Positions 25,528-33,969 are shown, counted from the first letter of the stretch. The stretch: DNA of 41,184 nucleotides from Thiotrichales bacterium (GCA_947476405.1 CANJQG010000014.1:1-41184); one strand, 5' to 3'. Notes: generated by a model not told the origin, from the sequence alone. Made by a program: numbers and translations.

Positions 25528-26391
25528 TTACAAAATCAACCCTTTTAAATAATGACGCCATTCCTGTCCACACTCAGGATGCTGCAAACCCAGCATGAGA
25601 TTGGCTTTTAAATACCCTAGCTTCGCCCCACAATCATAACGCACACCCGAAAAACGATGCGCATAAATCGGGTGTTGCACCAACAAACGCGAAATGCCAT
25701 CGGTTAACTGAATTTCCCCACCCCGCCCACTGGGCATCGCCTGCAAAATATCAAAAATAGCCGCAGGCAAAATATAACGCCCTACCACCCCTAAATGCGA
25801 TAAGGCCTCCTCCGGCTTCGGTTTTTCGACGATATTCTCAATGCGCAAATCAGGCCCCAAAGTTACAATACCATATTGATTGGTTTGCTGTGGATCCACC
25901 TCTTCAACCGCAATCATGCCAGAGGCTTCTTTCTGCGGCATCTGATCGATCATTTCACTCAGCCCAGGGCCATCAATCAAATCATCGGCCAAAAGCACTG
26001 CAAAGGGCTCATCCCCGACAATATCGCGCGCACACAATACAGCGTGCCCCAAACCCAAAGCTTCTTTTTGTCGAACATACACACAACTTACGCCAGAAGG
26101 AATAATCCCTTGAACCGCCTCTAAAAGCGCCCATTTTTCCTGCTGCTTCAGCTTATATTCCAGTTCAAAATTTTGATCAAAATGGTCCTCAATGGCGCGT
26201 TTCATACCACTCGTCACAAAAATTAATTCCGTCATTCCCGCTCGAATCGCCTCTTCAACTGCATATTGAATCAAGGGTTTATCCACAACCGGCATCATTT
26301 CTTTCGGACTGGCTTTGGTTGCAGGCAAAAACCGCGTGCCCAAACCTGCAACCGGAAAAATTGCTTTTTTAATTTTCATAGCAGCACTCAT
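25528..26391 (-). CDS. galU: UTP-glucose-1-phosphate uridylyltransferase
   Basis: GalU makes UDP-glucose from UTP and glucose-1-phosphate for envelope sugars. The 287 residues include the nucleotide-binding motif PVAGLGTRFLPATKASPKEM with the catalytic lysine following (MPVVDKPLIQYAVEEA), the ALGLGHAVLCARD segment, AVLLADDLID (metal Asp), and GGEIQLTDGI and YDCGAKLGYL near the C-terminus. Its start codon overlaps the nlpD stop by 4 bp (ATGA); a second ATG at 26379 would give the shorter MKIKKAIFP start. It belongs to the surE-nlpD-galU-trpBA run. Confidence 0.95.
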   Translation of the reverse strand: MSAAMKIKKAIFPVAGLGTRFLPATKASPKEMMPVVDKPLIQYAVEEAIRAGMTELIFVTSGMKRAIEDHFDQNFELEYKLKQQEKWALLEAVQGIIPSGVSCVYVRQKEALGLGHAVLCARDIVGDEPFAVLLADDLIDGPGLSEMIDQMPQKEASGMIAVEEVDPQQTNQYGIVTLGPDLRIENIVEKPKPEEALSHLGVVGRYILPAAIFDILQAMPSGRGGEIQLTDGISRLLVQHPIYAHRFSGVRYDCGAKLGYLKANLMLGLQHPECGQEWRHYLKGLIL

Positions 26392-27188
26392 TTGGACAAA
26401 GGAGGCATATAAGTCATGGGATCCACTGGATTCCCTGCCTGACGGATTTCAAAATGCAGAGCGGGCTGATTATTGATCGTCCCGATGACCCCAATCGTAT
26501 TGCCTCGCGCAACCGTTGCGCCTGACTTTACTTTCAAAACAGAGAGATTAGAATAGGCCGTCAAAAAACCATTATCATTTTTAATAATAATCATTTGGCC
26601 ATATCCCGCAGCGCCTGGGCCACTAAAAATCACTTTTCCACCTGATGCCGCAAAAATAGGGGTTCCTGCCGGCGCTGCAATTTGCACGCCTTTAAACATC
26701 ACACCCGTGCCCTGACCAAAAGCCTGGGTAATTTGACCAGACACAGGCCAAGACCATTGATTCCCCGCCACCGTCGCCACATCCTTTGCACTCACATTGT
26801 GAGCCGCAGGAGGCGTCGGGGCCGCAAAAGTCAGGTTTTGACTTTGAAAGGAACTGGGCGCAGCAATCGGCGCAGTTTCTCCGCCATAATCTGGCTCCGT
26901 CGCTTCAGCAGGCGCAGAGGGTTTTGAGGCAGCAGCCCCTTTTTCAACCGTCAAAATCTGACCCACATAAATCACATAAGGCACTTGCAAATGGTTCATG
27001 TCAGCCAGTGTTTTATAATTCATATGATATTGTTCCGCAATGCCACTCAAGGTATCACCCTGCTGCACGGTATAATCCACTTCTGCCCCACTCGGTGCGC
27101 CTGAAATCGGTGCCGCCACGTTTTGGGTACAGCCCCCTAATCCGAGACTACACAGCACGACAAAGATTAAACTTAATTTTATTTTCAA
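26388..27188 (-). CDS. nlpD: LysM/M23 lipoprotein, NlpD-like amidase activator
   Basis: The product has a lipoprotein signal with lipobox LGLGGC, a LysM peptidoglycan-binding domain (YTVQQGDTLSGIAEQYHMNY to the VGQILTV motif), a Pro/Ala linker, and an M23 domain. The M23 zinc ligands are incomplete: the usual HxGxD site reads FKGVQI, while LHFEIR keeps one His. That is the state of NlpD, which activates cell-wall amidases for daughter-cell separation rather than cutting itself. The start is TTG 27188: AAAGGAG lies 8 bp upstream, giving 266 residues; a longer frame from 27236 overlaps surE. surE upstream matches the usual order, but pcm and rpoS are absent. Confidence 0.9.
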   Translation of the reverse strand: MKIKLSLIFVVLCSLGLGGCTQNVAAPISGAPSGAEVDYTVQQGDTLSGIAEQYHMNYKTLADMNHLQVPYVIYVGQILTVEKGAAASKPSAPAEATEPDYGGETAPIAAPSSFQSQNLTFAAPTPPAAHNVSAKDVATVAGNQWSWPVSGQITQAFGQGTGVMFKGVQIAAPAGTPIFAASGGKVIFSGPGAAGYGQMIIIKNDNGFLTAYSNLSVLKVKSGATVARGNTIGVIGTINNQPALHFEIRQAGNPVDPMTYMPPLSK

Positions 27189-27207
27189 AATCAAAACTCC
27201 TTTCGGT

Positions 27208-27954
27208 TTAAACCAACCACTTCCGCACTTTTTCAAGTTCGCGATGGGCCGTTAAATCAATCTGCAGGGGTGTTACGGAAACCTGATGACTATGCACCGC
27301 ATGAAAATCCGTTCCCGCACTGCCATCTTTAATTTTACCAGAATCCCCCAACCAATAAATCCGACGTCCGCGACCATCCTCAGACGGCATAATCGGTTCA
27401 GACACATGGCGATCCCCTTGGCGGGTAATTTGATATCCCTGCAATTCATCAAAGGGAATGCTGGGCACATTGACATTAAAAATCAAACTAGGATCGGCAT
27501 TTTCCGCCACAATCCGCTGCACCAAATCACAAGCCACACGCGCAGCTGTCTCATAAAACATGGCATCATGCCGATGCGCCGTCGCCGAAATCGCAATCGG
27601 AGGATATTTCAAAAACCGCCCTTCCATCGCCCCGCCGACCGTCCCGGAGTACAACACATCATCCCCTAGATTCGCCCCCGCATTAATCCCCGACACCACC
27701 ATATCCGGCTGTTCATTCAAAAACCCACCCAAAGCCAACTTCACACAATCCGCCGGCGTCCCATTCAACTGCCACCACCCCACCGGTGTTTTCATGACCC
27801 GCAGCGGACTCTCCAAAGTAATTGCCCTGCTCACTCCACTCCGATTCTGATCCGGCGCAATCACCGAAATCCGAGCAATCTTCTGCAAAGCCTCCGCCAA
27901 AATCGTAATCCCCGGCGCAAAAATCCCATCATCATTCGTAATCAAAATATGCAC
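27208..27954 (-). CDS. surE: 5'/3'-nucleotidase SurE
   Basis: SurE is a metal-dependent nucleotidase and exopolyphosphatase linked to stationary-phase survival. The start GTG 27954 gives MHILITNDDGIFAPGI, the usual N-terminus with the metal Asp pair; GAGGG lies 5 bp upstream. An ATG 12 bp earlier (27966) would add four residues and place the ribosome site inside the gene. Other motifs are APDQNRSGVSRAITLESPL, LNGTPADCVKLAL, VVSGINAGANLGDDVLYSGTVGGAMEG and a phosphate-loop Asn. The length of 248 residues is usual. It heads the nlpD-galU-trpBA run. Confidence 0.95.
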   Translation of the reverse strand: MHILITNDDGIFAPGITILAEALQKIARISVIAPDQNRSGVSRAITLESPLRVMKTPVGWWQLNGTPADCVKLALGGFLNEQPDMVVSGINAGANLGDDVLYSGTVGGAMEGRFLKYPPIAISATAHRHDAMFYETAARVACDLVQRIVAENADPSLIFNVNVPSIPFDELQGYQITRQGDRHVSEPIMPSEDGRGRRIYWLGDSGKIKDGSAGTDFHAVHSHQVSVTPLQIDLTAHRELEKVRKWLV

Positions 27955-28037
27955 AAAGGCCCTCATTCATAAAAACAAGGGCCTATTTTATCCAGCTTAT
28001 GTGATTTTAGCAACTTGCGTGCTTTAGCTTCAGGATG

Positions 28038-28841
28038 CTAAAAAGCAGGAGCAGGAGCAGGAGCAGGAGGAACAGGAAGCCCATTCGCATCAGTATAAAA
28101 AAGAAAAGGCCCAGCCCCAGACCCAGACCCAGCCCCAGACCCAGACCCAGACCCAGACCCAGACCCAGCCCCAGACACAGACTCAGGTCCTGAAAGTTCT
28201 TTACTCATTACAGGCTCTTTATTTTTCCCCCATTTACCAAACGCCCATCTAGCCGCCAAGCCAACCAAAGCACAGCCAACGACACAAGCTGCAGCAATGC
28301 CTAGCGTCGCAACGGAAAGACCTGCAAGAATTAAAATACCAAGCCCTGCTGTAACACCCACTGCCAAGCCTGTTCCTAATCCTGGCCTGAAAGGCGTTGC
28401 ACTAACTTCGGCAGCTTTTGCAGGAATAGAACTTGCATCACTTCCTGAGGCGGCTCCTACTCCTGCTCCAGCACCCGAACCTGCTCCTGCCGGGCCTGAA
28501 GCAGGCAAGGCTTTGGTTGACGAAAAATCGGCTTTAGAAGCGACTTCACTATTATGAAATACAAAATTAAATATATCTCTCAGCAGGATACCTGGCTCAA
28601 ACCCATTATTATAGCCGTTATTCCTGCCGAATAAATAAAGTGGGCCCCAAAGAATTAATACAGGGACAACATAAACCGGCAGACAAATGAGGGTTAAAAC
28701 AGCAATCAGACATCTTTCTGGAAGATTTCTAGATGGGGAGCTCCCTGCATTATGTTGCACGCTACTCAAAGAGGACCTTGCGCCACCAACCCCACTTATT
28801 TGCGAACAAATAGATTCATCACATTCACGTTTTCCAATCAT
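28038..28841 (-). CDS. Low-complexity membrane protein, unknown
   Basis: The 267-residue protein has a serine-rich N-terminus without a signal peptide, a long hydrophobic stretch (about 44-70, proline-containing), a GAGSGAGAGVGAAS spacer (about 118-133), a hydrophobic hairpin rich in Gly/Ala (about 155-200), a GSGSGSGSGAGSGSGAG tract (about 223-244), and a PAPAPAPAF end. The Gly/Ser and Pro/Ala tracts come from hexamer DNA repeats. I recognise no family; the layout resembles membrane-targeted effectors of intracellular bacteria, which is only an impression. GGAGG precedes the ATG by 5 bp, and a 7-bp tandem repeat lies just upstream. Its repeat style matches the insert gene at 19041-20708. Confidence 0.65.
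   Translation of the reverse strand: MIGKRECDESICSQISGVGGARSSLSSVQHNAGSSPSRNLPERCLIAVLTLICLPVYVVPVLILWGPLYLFGRNNGYNNGFEPGILLRDIFNFVFHNSEVASKADFSSTKALPASGPAGAGSGAGAGVGAASGSDASSIPAKAAEVSATPFRPGLGTGLAVGVTAGLGILILAGLSVATLGIAAACVVGCALVGLAARWAFGKWGKNKEPVMSKELSGPESVSGAGSGSGSGSGSGAGSGSGAGPFLFYTDANGLPVPPAPAPAPAF
28043..28180. repeat. Two hexamer tracts inside the membrane-protein gene
   Basis: AGCAGG units at 28043-28070 encode the C-terminal Pro/Ala tail and CCCAGA/CCCAGC units at about 28109-28180 encode the Gly/Ser tract. Hexamers keep the frame when units are gained or lost. Confidence 0.85.
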
Positions 28842-28855
28842 ACAGCCTCCATTAA

Positions 28856-28897
28856 AATTTATAATTTATAATTTATAATTTATAATTTATAATTTAT
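28856..28897. repeat. Six tandem AATTTAT heptamers upstream of gene
   Basis: Six perfect copies of AATTTAT run from 28856 to 28897, ending 14 bp before the start codon of the minus-strand gene at 28841 and just upstream of its GGAGG site. A 7-bp unit is not a multiple of three and sits in the leader or promoter, so slippage could tune expression. The rest of the 28842-29078 gap is AT-rich, with a promoter for the plus-strand gene at its right end. Confidence 0.9.
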
Positions 28898-29019
28898 TAA
28901 ATAATATCACATAAAAATTAACAAGTCAATAATTATTTATATTAAACTTAATGGTAACTACTCAGGTGCTCTGATTTAGAAATAATAATAGTTGAATTTT
29001 AGTGAAAGAATGAGTTCAC

Positions 29020-29047
29020 TTGAATTTTTTATTTCAATTGATATAAT
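29020..29047 (+). promoter_or_regulatory. Promoter of the ATPase-wHTH gene
   Basis: TTGAAT at 29020-29025 and TATAAT at 29042-29047 are 16 bp apart, 31 bp upstream of the ATG at 29079. TTGAA/TTCAA arms at 29020-29037 overlap the -35 box and could bind a regulator, possibly the gene's own winged-helix product. Confidence 0.55.
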
Positions 29048-29078
29048 TGGCTCACTATAATTCAAATGAGGAAGCATC

Positions 29079-30323
29079 ATGGATTGGGAAGTATTGGGTT
29101 TTAATGGAGATCCACTGGATACCAACCCCATTAAACAGCGTACTTTATCGCTGTATGTTGGCCATGAGGAGCAAGTCAGAGTATGCAGCAATGTTTTGGC
29201 GGGACGCAATGTTAATCTTGTTATTGAAGGCGGGAGGGGTGTTGGCACAACGTCATTTGCTAATCTGATGCGTTTCAATGCTCAAGAACAAAAGCGTTAT
29301 TTTACACCCCCCAAGGAAATTCGAGTTGAAGAAGGTTGGTCATTGGAAACATTGTTTGCGGCCATCATTGCCAATGTGGTCAGAAGTCTTGAACTCTTAT
29401 TTGCTAAAGATTTGGAAAGCAATCAGGCCTTTCAATCTGCGAAGGCGATTTCCAGCCGAATTGCCGAAACATATCGAGCATTTGGAGGGCAAATTGGCTT
29501 TCAAGGACTCAGTGTTGGAGCCAACTATGGAAAAACACCAGGCATTGTTACGCAACCCATGATCGTCCCTTCCAGTGTGCTGGGTGACCACCTGGAAGAG
29601 CTAGCCAAAATCACGATTGAGCTTGGTTTTAAACATGGACTTCTGATTCAGCTCAACAATTTAGATATCGGTATTATTCATGAAGAGAAGCACCTTAAAT
29701 ATTTATTTAATGGATTGCGCGACTATATGCAAACGGATGGAATCAGTTGGATTCTAGTTGGCGACGTGGGATTACGTGCTTTTATTGCCCAAGAAGTCGA
29801 TCGCTTAGACGACATTATCAGCCATGAGGTCACAATCAATCCTGTAGATGAAGCCGAATTTAAAGAGTTGGTGAATCGGCGCGTGAAGTATTTTAGAATG
29901 AATGAGTCTGTTGAATTGCCCATTGATTGGGCTGTCCTAATTTACCTACACAAATTGACTCACGGACGATTGCGTTATATTTTTGGATTGTTAGCACGCA
30001 TGCTGCGCCTTCTCCATGTGGGCGATTTGGCCGATAAAATTTCTTTGGAAGCAGCCAAACCCCTTATTGACATGTTAATTCAAGAGCGCTTACAGAAAAA
30101 AAACATTTCTAAATCACAGGAAGAGGTGCTCAAGATGCTCGCTAAAACAGAGGGCTGTTCAGTTTCAGATTTGGCCAGTAAAATTGGCAAATCGCCCTCT
30201 AATATTTCTCACACGCTACGATCTCTTGAGGAGCTTAGACTGTTAAAGCGCATTAAAAAAGGCAAAGGCGTTTATGTGTACCCTGTGTTCGATGTAGTTA
30301 TTGCCTATAAAAATACGGCATAA
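29079..30323 (+). CDS. ORC/STAND-like AAA ATPase with winged-helix tail
   Basis: The 414-residue protein has a P-loop-like NTPase domain (about 35-300): VIEGGRGVGTTSFANLM in the Walker A place, LLIQLNNLDIG in the Walker B place, and a sensor-1-like WILVGDVGLRAFI. The usual lysine is Thr and the first Walker B acid is Asn or absent, so ATP hydrolysis may be lost. The C-terminus is a MarR/LexA-like winged helix (about 345-410: EEVLKMLAKTEGCSVSDLASKIGKSPSNISHTLRSLEELRLL). GAGGAAG precedes the ATG and a strong terminator follows. It resembles Cdc6/ORC-like switch proteins in mobile and defence loci; its role is unknown. Confidence 0.75.
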   Translation: MDWEVLGFNGDPLDTNPIKQRTLSLYVGHEEQVRVCSNVLAGRNVNLVIEGGRGVGTTSFANLMRFNAQEQKRYFTPPKEIRVEEGWSLETLFAAIIANVVRSLELLFAKDLESNQAFQSAKAISSRIAETYRAFGGQIGFQGLSVGANYGKTPGIVTQPMIVPSSVLGDHLEELAKITIELGFKHGLLIQLNNLDIGIIHEEKHLKYLFNGLRDYMQTDGISWILVGDVGLRAFIAQEVDRLDDIISHEVTINPVDEAEFKELVNRRVKYFRMNESVELPIDWAVLIYLHKLTHGRLRYIFGLLARMLRLLHVGDLADKISLEAAKPLIDMLIQERLQKKNISKSQEEVLKMLAKTEGCSVSDLASKIGKSPSNISHTLRSLEELRLLKRIKKGKGVYVYPVFDVVIAYKNTA

Positions 30324-30351
30324 AGGCGAAGAAGCTCCAAAATTTGATATT

Positions 30352-30396
30352 TAGCGCCGCCTTTGCTTTCTTTATACGCGGCGCTATCTTTTTTTA
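30352..30396 (+). terminator. Rho-independent terminator
   Basis: TAGCGCCGC at 30352-30360 pairs perfectly with GCGGCGCTA at 30378-30386 (9-bp stem), followed by TCTTTTTTT. It ends the ATPase-wHTH transcript 28 bp after the stop codon. Confidence 0.9.
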
Positions 30397-30509
30397 GATC
30401 TATGATTTACAACGATTTATGTCGATATTTGTTGTAATTTTTAAAAAAAACTACATGGAGTTTTTATCCATAATATCGCTTTCCAAAGGGGGGCAAATCC
30501 GGGACAACT

Positions 30510-30719
30510 GCCCCACCCCAAGGGGCGACCCGATGCGGGATACCCGCTAACCCAAACGTGTGCCGGGTCGCGGCCCCGTGCTCCGTCGGCGCCGTTGTGA
30601 ACGGCATTACACAAATTAATACACACTTGTGACGATTTTGCAAAATCGTATGGGAGGACGCGTACACCGCGTCGAGACGGATGCCAAACACGTGCTAGCC
30701 TTGAGGCGCCGTCGCGCCT
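30510..30719. ncRNA. GC-rich chain of perfect hairpins, candidate structured element
   Basis: Six perfect stem-loops follow each other: GCCCC/GGGGC (510-526 of this kilobase block, i.e. 30510-30526), GCGGG-ATA-CCCGC (30535-30547), GCCGTT-GTG-AACGGC (30591-30605), the 18-bp palindrome ACGATTTTGCAAAATCGT (30632-30649), GACGCG-TACAC-CGCGTC (30657-30673) and AGGCGC-CGTC-GCGCCT (30704-30719). An alternative stem GGGGCA/TGCCCC spans 30489-30514 approximately. The block is much richer in G/C than its surroundings. Open frames on the minus strand here have no credible protein features. It may be a structured RNA, a single-strand DNA element such as an origin or recombination site, or a piece of a mobile element. 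Confidence 0.5.
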
Positions 30720-30725
30720 GTTTAA

Positions 30726-30854
30726 CCGGAAGCGCTGGATATTGATCCTATTGAAACCCAAGACCTGATTTCATCTGCCCAAATTTTTGCATCAGTTAAT
30801 CGACTAAATGTTGAGCTTCGCTGGCCCCAAAGTGGAACAAACAGCCCTTTTTAG
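30726..30854 (+). pseudogene. C-terminal remnant of an unknown gene
   Basis: A frame between TAA (30723-30725) and TAG (30852-30854) reads PEALDIDPIETQDLISSAQI onward to WPQSGTNSPF, 42 codons of normal protein-like composition without a start codon. It begins where the hairpin block ends, as if that block replaced the front of a gene. The family is not recognised. A GCCCT-TTTT-AGGGC hairpin sits at its stop. Confidence 0.35.
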
Positions 30855-30871
30855 GGCCTCAGACTGAAAAT

Positions 30872-30901
30872 TTGACTTCTGGCCATATTTACAGAAGTCA
30901 A
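30872..30901. promoter_or_regulatory. 10-bp inverted repeat over the tRNA promoter
   Basis: TTGACTTCTG (30872-30881) and CAGAAGTCAA (30892-30901) are perfect arms around a 10-base loop. The right arm overlaps the -35 box of the tRNA promoter, so it could be an operator or the terminator-like end of the upstream remnant. Confidence 0.45.
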
Positions 30902-30916
30902 TCAATCCAGTATACT
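30888..30916 (+). promoter_or_regulatory. Promoter of the CAU tRNA
   Basis: TTTACA at 30888-30893 and TATACT at 30911-30916 are spaced by 17 bp. Initiation about seven bases after the -10 would leave only about three bases before the mature 5' end at 30926. Confidence 0.65.
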
Positions 30917-30925
30917 GTACTTGTC

Positions 30926-31002
30926 GGGCTCATAGCTCAGTTGGTTAGAGCAGAGGACTCATAATCCTTTGGTCCTTGGTTCAAGTCCAAGTGGGCCCAC
31001 CA
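30926..31002 (+). tRNA. tRNA with CAU anticodon (Ile2 or Met)
   Basis: The 77-base gene has acceptor GGGCTCA/TGGGCCC, D arm with TAGCTCAGTTGGTTAGAGC, anticodon stem GAGGA/TCCTT with loop CTCATAA, T arm CTTGG-TTCAAGT-CCAAG and encoded CCA. The AGGACTCATAATCCTTTGGTC and TTCAAGTCC wording is closer to minor tRNA-Ile2, whose C34 is changed to lysidine to read AUA, than to elongator Met; sequence alone does not settle this. A CCAATG-TTTT-CATTGG hairpin begins at the CCA end. Confidence 0.96.
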
Positions 31003-31150
31003 ATGTTTTCATTGGCTTCCAGTTTTTGATGTGCAAAAATTAAATAGCCGTGGGACACTCGATAACGATGCACAATAACGATGCACCACCTTGACGCAGG
31101 AACTGAAAGATTTGAGAATACACTCTGTTAAGAAAGAGCGGATCCCAATC

Positions 31151-33961
31151 ATGGCAGACAAACCCAAGCAAAGACAAGCAAAAAAATCCACAGCGCCCAG
31201 CTTTTCAAGCATCAGCTGGAATACTACCGATGCCGAAGAAATCGAGCGCCGCCGTGTGCGAGGCCAGCTGGAACAATTTAATTTCAGCGCCACAGAGTCA
31301 TCAGAGGGAACGTATTTTGGCAGCTATTTGATTCGGGGAGAACGTGACAAATAGTATCAAGTTGAAATCCGCTCCCTGACTGAAAACATCAACTCCTGCA
31401 ATTGTCCGGATGCCTCTGGAAACGGCCTAGGCACTTGCAAACATATCGAGCATATTTTGTTTCGTCAGCGCAAAACAGGCGTCAGGGCTTTTAATATTGC
31501 GGCAAAAGAAGGTTCACCTCGCAGTGAAGTTTATCTCGATACGCGTGATACGCCGCGTATTCGCATCCAATGGGGGAAATCGCTTTCGGCCTCGCTTCAA
31601 AAAACATTGGAGCCTTTCTTTTCCAGTGACGGCAGTCTTTTGGGCAATCTACTGGTGACCTATCCCGCCTTGCGTACTACCCTTTTATCTGTAGAAAACG
31701 GGGCCTCTCAAGTACGCGTCTCCCAGCATATCGATACGTTTTTTAAACGGCAGCAACGCCTGGCGCAGCGCGAGATTCACGAGGCGACGTTTTTGAAGGA
31801 TGTGGAGGTGGGCAAGCGTTCGCTTGATCTCATGAAATTCCCGCTCTTTCCGTATCAGCAACAGGGGATGATGCATTTGGCTTTTAGTGAACGCGCTTTG
31901 CTGGCAGATGAAATGGGTCTGGGCAAAACCGTTCAAGCCATTGCGGCTGCTGAATTACTGCGGCGCAATAAAAATATTCAGCGCGTGTTGGTGGTCGCCA
32001 CCGCTTCCCTGAAAGCAGAATGGGAAGAGCAGATCTCCAAATTTACCGATTTACCTGTGCGCATTATTCAAGGTTCACGCAAAGATCGCCTCAAACAATA
32101 CCAAGAGCCCGCCTTCTTTTATTTGACCAATTATGAGCAAGTGGTGATGGATCAGGCTGAAATCCAGCGCCTATTGCTGCCAGATCTCGTGATTCTGGAT
32201 GAAGCGCAGCGCATCAAAAATTGGCAAACTAAAACGGCCAACGCCATCAAGGAATTAAAAAGCCCCTATGCCTTTGTACTAACCGGCACGCCGTTGGAAA
32301 ATCGCATCGATGATGTCTATTCGATTGTGCAGTTTCTGGATCCGCATCTTTTTGGGCCGCTTTTTCGCTTTAATCGCGATTTCTATCAGCTGGATGAGCA
32401 AGGCAAAGCCATCGGCTATAAAAATCTGGATGAACTGCATCGCCGTCTCAAAGGCATTATGTTGCGTCGTCGCAAAGAGGATGTCGAAGGTCAACTTCCA
32501 GCGCGCACGATCAATAACTATTTTGTTCAGATGGATCCTGAACAGCAGAAGCGTTACGCTGAATATGAGGATCTCGTTGCCAGATTGCTTTCAAAAGCAA
32601 AAAAACGCCCTCTTTTCAAAGAAGAAATGGAGCAACTGCAGCGACTACTTTCCTGTATGCGCATGCTGTGCGATACAACTTATATCCTCGATCAAACCTG
32701 TCGAATTGCGCCCAAGATCGATGAATTGGACTCGATACTGACTGACTTGTTAGCGGATGAAAGCAGCAAGGTCATTATTTTTTCGGAATGGGAACGTATG
32801 CTGGAACTCGTCGCCGATTGGGCTACTGAAAAAGAACACGGTTTTGCCTGGCATACCGGCACGGTGCCACAACAGCGCCGTCGCGTTGAAATCAATCGCT
32901 TTAAAACGGATCTAAATTGTCGTTTGTTTCTGTCTACTGATTCAGGCAGCGTCGGTTTAAATCTACAAGCCGCCAATGTGGTGATCAATCTCGATTTGCC
33001 TTGGAATCCCGCCAAACTTGAACAACGCATCGCCCGCGCCTGGCGTAAACACCAAACCCGTCCGGTGCAGGTCATCAATCTGATTACAGAAAACAGCATC
33101 GAACACCGCATGCTTTATTTGCTTGGCCAAAAACAAACTTTGGCGAACAGCGTATTGGATGGCTTTGAAGACTTACAAAGCATGCAGTTGCCCTCAGGAC
33201 GCGCGGCCTTTATGGAGCGGATGCAAGCATTGATGGGCGGCGCCGAACCCGTAACACCATTTGAGACCGAAAAACCCAAAGCAACAGAGAGCGTCACCAA
33301 GCGTATTCTGGCGCAAATCGATAATCAAATTGATCTGATTCAACGTTATCGAGATCAAATCAGTGGTGAGGATATCATTTTTGCGGTCGTCGAGCATGGT
33401 GCTGAAAATCTCCAAATGCAATTACAGCAATTGATGGCGGAAGAATCTCCCAAGCAAGCCCCGCGCCTAGAAGTCTTGGATCGTGAGACTTATTCCACCC
33501 TGCAACGCCTGATTAATGCCGGGGTGATTCAAATGAATAAGCCGGAAGAGATTCTGCATGCAGCCCCCGGAATGGTCGAATCCAAACAGCAAATCGCTGA
33601 GCAGGATCGCCTCCAGGCAATCAGATTGCTGAAAGAAAGCACGCATCAATTGCGTCTTACCAAAGTACTCCTCGATAGCGAATTCTGCGCAGAGGCCTTA
33701 CCGCCACTCAAGCGTGCCATTACTTCCGTCATTCACGCCCTCGCACACACCGCTGGACATGGAGAACGTCCAGAATCAGAACGTTTGAGCGCTGAGTTTA
33801 TCCAGGAAGTATTGATTCAGCAACAGGCTCATCCCGCCAAACTCTTTTTGCTCTGAGGCTATTGCCAAAATGAGCCTGCGGAGTCGTCCGTGGAGCAGCT
33901 TCAGGCTGTATGGACGGATACGCAAAGTGTGGTTGAGTTTGCTGAGCGGGTTTTGGAATAG
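31151..33961 (+). pseudogene. SWIM zinc finger SNF2 helicase, two in-frame stops
   Basis: One reading frame runs from ATG 31151 to TAG 33959-33961, broken only by TAG at 31352-31354 and TGA at 33854-33856. After the first stop it encodes a SWIM zinc finger, SCNCPDASGNGLGTCKHIEH, before the TTG (31457) where the longest uninterrupted frame starts. The SNF2 motor follows: LLADEMGLGKTVQAI, LVILDEAQRIKNWQTKT, LTGTPLENRIDDVYSIVQFL, and STDSGSVGLNLQAAN with LEQRIARAWR. A helical C-terminal region of about 200 residues follows. After the TGA, 34 clean codons (GYCQNEPAESSVEQLQAVWT onward) reach a stop 8 bp before the next gene. The intact length would be 936 residues. The 799-residue TTG product (31457-33856) would keep the motor but lose the zinc finger. 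Confidence 0.8.
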
Positions 33962-33969
33962 GGAATCAG

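Noticed and set aside
28856..28897. CRISPR array
   Set aside because: The units are 7 bp and contiguous with no spacers.
29079..30323. Cdc6/ORC replication initiator
   Set aside because: Bacterial context, altered Walker motifs and no nearby origin features beyond the distant hairpins do not support an initiator role.
30441..30761. Overlapping minus-strand frames in the hairpin block
   Set aside because: Composition is Arg/Pro/Cys-rich as expected from GC-rich hairpin DNA, two frames are open at once, and neither has a good ribosome site or recognisable domain.
30926..31002. tRNA gene as an integration site for the island
   Set aside because: I found no second copy of its 3' end in the window and no integrase gene.
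31091..31354. Separate small gene of 87 codons upstream of the SNF2 helicase
   Set aside because: It is in the same frame as the helicase, and the codons between its TAG and the next start encode an intact SWIM zinc finger, so it is the front of the broken gene.
31352..33856. Reassigned stop codons (e.g. pyrrolysine at TAG, selenocysteine at TGA)
   Set aside because: One TAG and one TGA in one gene, with both codons used as normal stops elsewhere in the window, fit ordinary nonsense mutations better.
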